From: Bisporella sp. PMI_857
Taxonomy: Eukaryota > Ascomycota > Leotiomycetes > Helotiales > Helotiaceae
Direction: 5' to 3'
NCBI GenBank assembly: GCA_021307315.1
Contig: JAJSPD010000268.1
Span: forward strand, 1-11,102
DNA length: 11,102 nucleotides
Shown here: piece after piece, positions 7,520-11,102 of the stretch
Numbering within the stretch: the first letter of the stretch is position 1
Layout of the letters: every line of letters starts with the position of its first letter
Translations under genes and position numbers: made by a program
Notes under the pieces: generated by a model
What the model was told of the DNA's origin: nothing
What the model saw: only the letters and a program-made list of their open reading frames with translations
The model's database searches: none

Positions 7520-7915
7520 ATGCGCGCCATTATTGTTCTTCTCGCTATCCTTGCGTCCTCCGTCCTCGCGGCCGGGCCATGTGAGGTGGAGAGTGATTCA
7601 TGTAGGGCGGTAATCAATGGGAGTGCTTGTTTTAACAAGTACATGGCTGGCGGAAATGCGAATCAGATGCTGAGCTGTCTCACCGGAACTGAAGGATCAG
7701 CAACACCAAAAGAGAAGGTGCGGGAAAGTATCAGATCTGAGTAGAACGAACTTGAAGTTGACTACCTCCTACAGATGTGCGCATGCACTGGTTGCCTTGG
7801 TCCTGCGATGGTAAGAGGATTCTTGTACCACTATTCCCTACATTAGATGGCCTACTTTCTGTACTAAATTGCGAGATAGATCAACTTTATCAACAGGAAT
7901 AAGATCTGCCCTTAA
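7520..7915 (+). CDS. Small secreted cysteine-rich protein, 89 aa, three exons
   Basis: Exons are 7520-7717, 7775-7810 and 7880-7915 (270 nt with stop TAA), all joined in phase 0. Introns are 57 nt (7718-7774, GTGCGG...TACAG) and 69 nt (7811-7879, GTAAGA...GATAG with a TACTAAAT branch site). The start has a strong context (ATCACC ATG). Residues 1-18 (MRAIIVLLAILASSVLAA) form a signal peptide, leaving about 71 residues with eight cysteines at 21, 28, 37, 53, 68, 70, 73 and 88, enough for four disulphides. Motifs are NGSACFNKYMAGG, MCACTGCLGPAM and NKICP. The pattern resembles a widespread ascomycete family of short secreted Cys-rich proteins of unknown function; effector or cell-surface roles are only possibilities. 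If the second intron is not removed, the reading also ends at 89 residues (TAG at 7844-7846) but with an odd seven cysteines and no terminal Cys, so I prefer the spliced form. Confidence 0.72.
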
Positions 7916-8229
7916 CACGATATCGCACCAGAGCAGAATAAGGAAACCTTGTAGCCATTTCAGTATTTCCAATGTCATTTTGTGAAAGCTACGTGGAGAA
8001 CTAGGTGGGATACAAAGGGCTTAAAACATCGAACAGTCTTGGGTTGAGAACTAATTATTTTATCTTATAATTTTGATTCATGGTACTGCTTCCCCGGGTT
8101 GCTATTTATCCACGTGAAAAGAAGACTCCATGTTCATATCATGGCTTCGTAGTTATTGTGTAATACCAGGCTCCCAATCCACCATCCCTTGTCGTATTTT
8201 ATGTCCCGCCGCTACAATTCCAGTGTTAT
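7916..8229. other. 3' flank of the small secreted protein gene; no gene seen
   Basis: No open frame with recognisable content was found. AATAAG near 7938 is a weak poly(A) candidate, and the AT-rich stretch at about 8050-8080 could include the transcript end. Confidence 0.35.
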
Positions 8230-9210
8230 CTATGTGTTTTCCATCCAATAAAATTACTCTCCAGTCTGTGGACGTCACTATTATGCCCAGATGCCCACAC
8301 TAATGCACCTTCGAAATCCTTGATTTTCAGCGTCGACCTCGTTGCTGCCTGGCTTAGAAACACAAGGTTAGCCAAGCCAGTCCTAACCAGTGTCACAACA
8401 CGTGCTATAGTATTTCAGCTGTATCACGGTATTAACTGCTATCTGTATCCTGTCTCTCATTATAGCTGCCAAGTCCCGATAATCGTGTCAATCGTTTACG
8501 TCGTTAATCTGGAGCTCATCTTCAAAGCACAAGTTACGCCGATAAAGTTTTACAGTATCCCTCCGAAGAGAGTTAAGACGCCCGTTATCCGCATGTACCC
8601 CTTGAGATGGAGTGAGAATTTATAAGGACTTCTTTTGTCTCGAAGCCGTAATACATAAAAGCTCCAATCCATTCATGCTCATGACTTTTCGACGTCAGAG
8701 AGGCCTGCACCCGCTTCTAAGAGTATCTCATAGCAGTAACCAGTTAGTCAGTCAACTTTAGGTGAAGCAAACTTACAGTAAGCAATCATCTTCCTTAAGC
8801 ATCCCGATCTGTTGACTAAGTTGACCCTTCTCAACAGCTTCGATGAGCATTGAAATATTGCCAAACTCAACTACCTTGAGGAGCTCTGAGTTGTTTGGGA
8901 TCATTGCTTGATATTCTATACTCAACAGCTGACAATACCATAGAAGAAATTCGACGGCTATACGTGGTGAAACCTTTACAGTCTCTAGGGATAGTTGTTG
9001 GCGTTAGGGCTATCTCTGAATCGCGTGAATAGTCTTATTGCCCAGAAATGCTGGAAATAACTTGCTTGACACTTCCTAAAACGAGATGCTTATGCTTCTA
9101 TAACTTTTCTTCCTCAGCTTGAATGTATCGCTCTTGCGAAGAAACAATATACTTGGATGTTGGGACGTATTCGGTAGTGATGATTGCTTCCCTAAAATTC
9201 GTGAATTAGC
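8230..9210 (-). pseudogene. Degraded gene, probably ankyrin-repeat type
   Basis: The minus strand reads like protein in successive pieces that change frame. At about 9195-9070 a charged, coiled-coil-like piece (SQERYIQAEEEKL, then a TAG) may follow an intron acceptor (TTTTAG). From 9030 a second frame reads NKTIHAIQR, two stops (TAG, TAA), then 76 open codons (9003-8776) including RIAVEFLLWYCQ and MIPNNSELLKVVEFGNISML. At about 8725-8670 comes YEILLEAGAGLSDVEKS and, one frame over, HEWIGAFMYYGFETKEV; at 8590-8460 comes ADNGRLNSLRRD and on. The layout 'NSELLKVVEFGNISMLIEAVEKG' in outline and LLEAGA are typical of fungal ankyrin-repeat proteins with a linker before the repeats. With at least four frame changes and several stops it is dead. 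The family call is by eye and moderate; some frame changes could be introns that I cannot place. Confidence 0.42.
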
Positions 9211-9298
9211 CCAGTAAAATAATATATTCGCCGAAGCTTATCTTGCCACCTAGCGTGAAGCGAGATGCTGGGCTAAATATATTAAATTTCGAATTTTA
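9193..9298. repeat. Imperfect inverted repeat around CTGGGCTAA
   Basis: TAAAATTCGTGAATTAGCCCAG on the left (9193-9214 in outline) faces CTGGGCTAA...TTCGAATTTTA on the right (9268-9298). The right arm has about 10 extra AT-rich bases. It sits at the upstream edge of the degraded minus-strand gene. Confidence 0.45.
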
Positions 9299-9374
9299 AC
9301 GACGTGCTGTGTACCATCAAATAGAAGGAGCCAAACAATTTGGCGACAGAGGGCCTTTCTCATTTGTACGAATA

Positions 9375-9665
9375 CTAACTGATTCTACAGAACTCACGGC
9401 TTGTCCCCTTCCGATAACTCAACCAAGCAAATTGCAGTAGATTTCCGTTTTTCAATGGGCTAGAGCTCGCAACTGAGATATCACCGGCAGCAGCAGTATA
9501 ATGGTCCATCGAGATGCTATATCCAGCGACCAGATCTATATGGCCATGGATCTGAAGACCGTGGCCTAAGTTCGTGCACCCCCCATTTGGACCCCCGAAA
9601 ATTTGCCGATTTTCAGACAGCACCCTATATTTAATTAACATAATTAAATAACTACTCAACTTCAA
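9375..9665 (-). other. Unidentified minus-strand open frame, possible gene fragment
   Basis: This is a 96-codon open frame. The part from about 9610 to 9400 looks like real protein (GGPNGGCTNLGHGL, AGYSISMDH, NGNLLQFAWLSYRKG), whereas its first 15 or so codons lie in AT-rich repeat sequence and are probably not original. There is no signal peptide and no convincing start. The GYSIS...LLQFxW ending loosely recalls small secreted thaumatin/BYS1-like proteins, but I cannot support that. It is best treated as the surviving part of a gene whose upstream end was overwritten by the AT-rich block. Confidence 0.3.
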
Positions 9666-9700
9666 TACAATTTAAAGTAGAATTAGATTTATTGGCTTTT

Positions 9701-9811
9701 TTTTACGGCAAATGACTAGAATACCATCATTTTTTGCCCAAAACCCTAGATTACCACACTTTTATTTGGAATAGAACTCAAATACTACATTGATGGTATT
9801 TTAGGAAATCA
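9701..9811. repeat. Three diverged tandem units of about 30 bp at the edge of the AT-rich block
   Basis: Units read roughly TTTTTT..GCAAATGACTAGAATACCATCA, TTTTTTGCCCAAAACCCTAGATTACCACA and CTTTTATTTGGAATAGAACTCAAATACTACA in outline. In each a T-run is followed by CTAGA or TAGAA and then TACYAYCA/TACTACA. In addition AATACCATCA (9720-9729) is inverted at 9791-9800. Such arrays occur as subterminal repeats of DNA transposons; no terminal repeat could be placed. Confidence 0.4.
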
Positions 9812-10499
9812 CTAAATTAACGAAGTATTTTAGAAAAAGTAGTACAACTATTATAAAAGCCTGTAGCACAACTACTATAAACAGCTTGTAGTATAAAATT
9901 GAGGTACTTTAACTTATTCTAATTTACGTTATATTGTATTTAATTAACTTTATATTTTATTTTTGATTTTGTAAAATATTTAATTTCGAAAAGTAGTTTA
10001 AATAGGTTATGTTTTTCAAAAAGCTCGTTTTTAATATCCAAAAGCTTGTTGTCGCTAGCAATAAAAGTTTTTTAGTATTACATAATCGATTTTTTTTCTG
10101 TGTTATATTTAGCTTTTAATCAAAGCGCTGAGTTTTTTTTCTCTTGTTTTTCGTTATTTAGTTTACTTTCGTCGCTTTTTTTTTCGTCGCCTTTTTTATT
10201 ATTATTTATAGCATTTTGCTTAATTTTTTTTTCGTCGACATGTTGCAACTAATCGCGAATTCGCTAACTTTTTTTATTTAATACCGACTAATTAGTACAA
10301 CGTTTTTTGTTATAACTCTATTTTAAACAACTTTTACAGCGTGTTTGTTTTTTGTTTTAATTTTTTTTTTGAATACGTTTGATACGAAGCTTGCTTGCTT
10401 GTTTTTTTAATATTAAAAGCTGTAATCGAAAATAAAACTTTAAATCGTTAAATACACAAAAACAAAAAAACGACTAAAAAGTTTATTATACTAGCCGAC

Positions 10500-10900
10500 C
10501 TTATAATAACGAACAAATAATTAAATCGAGTTTATTTCTAGAAGTTTTACAACTGCAATTGCATATAAACAAAACGATTTATACTTTTGAAAATCAAAAC
10601 ATTTACACTTTTTATTATCGGCGTTGTCGTTTAAGTAAACAGTTTATTTACACTTTGTTTTTAGGTTTTTAACTCAGCAGGTTTTCTTATCGAAAAAATA
10701 AATACGAAATCGTCGAAATACACGCAAACAGTAGTTAAACCTAATTATAAGTACGTTGCAGGTTTTTTCGTATTTTTGAGTTTTGCTTTTTTTTGATCGG
10801 TTATAAATTGTTGTTATATGCTAGCTGTAAATGCTGTTTAGCAAATAAAAAAAAACATATACTTAAACTTATTTTAAAGTAAATTTATCGACTAAATAAT
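10500..10900 (-). mobile_element. Relic of an LTR-retrotransposon reverse transcriptase
   Basis: One minus-strand frame keeps protein-like content broken only by TAA/TAG stops. Its core VYFDDFVFIFS (10723-10691) matches the YxDD catalytic box of retroelement reverse transcriptases. It is followed at a suitable distance by AELKT*KQSVNKLF and then NRFVYMQLQ, an order seen in Ty1/copia and Ty3-type enzymes. Stops of the TAA/TAG kind are what C-to-T decay of CAA, CAG and TGG codons produces. I could not decide the superfamily, and found no convincing RNase H or LTR in the window; integrase would lie to the right under a copia order. The call rests mainly on one motif. Confidence 0.4.
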
Positions 10901-11102
10901 ATTAAAAGTATTATAACTAAAATAAAGCATTTAACAGTAAGCTTTACTTTATAATGTTTTATCGACCGCTAAAAAAGTAGTTAAAAGTAAAGCGACTAAC
11001 TAGTTTCAGTTTTATTATTTTTGCTTTAAAACGTTTGTTTTTGCGCGATATACTTTTTTTTATTAAAAAAAAGGTTGACTTTGTGTTCGAAGTGTTGTTG
11101 TA

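Larger units (their letters stand above)
9666..11102. repeat. AT-rich, RIP-like repeat block
   Basis: From about 9660 to the end the sequence is strongly AT-rich, with long T and A runs and no intact open frame. In the 60 bases 10861-10920 I count 13 TpA, 8 ApT, no CpA and no TpG, an extreme RIP-type dinucleotide pattern. CpG is still frequent elsewhere in the block (TCGTCG, CGAC), which fits the CpA preference of RIP. At 9837-9890 there are two 25-bp tandem units (GTAGYACAACTAYTATAAA...). The block continues past the right edge. Confidence 0.7.

Noticed and set aside
8320..8625. 101-codon plus-strand open frame
   Set aside because: It overlaps minus-strand protein-like pieces of the ankyrin-type relic and has no motif of its own.

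Overview
The window looks like an accessory, repeat-rich stretch of a filamentous ascomycete genome (Pezizomycotina, probably a Sordariomycete). The reasons are short introns (50 to 85 nt) with GT...AG ends and, in several, CTRAC-like branch sites; fungal-only protein families (a zinc-cluster-less transcription factor family, HET, DUF1996, a small cysteine-rich secreted protein); and C-to-T/G-to-A decay of repeats that resembles repeat-induced point mutation (RIP). All family names come from reading motifs by eye; no database search was run.

Layout. Positions 1-738 (minus) hold the first two exons of a fungal transcription-factor-like gene that runs off the left edge. Positions 1239-2927 are a cluster of non-autonomous repeats: a 182-bp solo LTR, a 603-bp Tc1/mariner-type MITE with a second solo LTR (173 bp, perfect 5-bp target duplication) nested in it, and an 852-bp foldback-like element with arms of more than 340 bp built from 23-bp tandem units. 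Three 30-bp palindromic repeats follow directly and lead into a 5'-truncated, twice-frameshifted HET-domain pseudogene (plus strand, to 4412). Positions 4413-5701 have no gene that I can support.

Positions 5702-7915 carry two apparently intact genes transcribed away from each other. On the minus strand is a three-exon secreted DUF1996 protein of 336 aa. On the plus strand is a three-exon small secreted protein of 89 aa with eight cysteines. Their shared upstream region is about 700 bp, so they could be co-regulated; both products are predicted to be exported.

Positions 8230-9210 (minus) hold what I read as the remains of an ankyrin-repeat-type gene broken by stops and frame changes. After an unidentified minus-strand open frame (9375-9665) the composition changes abruptly to an AT-rich block that continues past the right edge. 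In that block a minus-strand frame still shows a YxDD-like reverse-transcriptase core, so I read it as a RIP-degraded LTR retrotransposon. No complete transposase, CRISPR array, tRNA or rRNA was seen. Two live secreted-protein genes among dead immunity-type genes (HET, ankyrin) and degraded transposons fit a subtelomeric or other fast-evolving compartment, but that location is inference.
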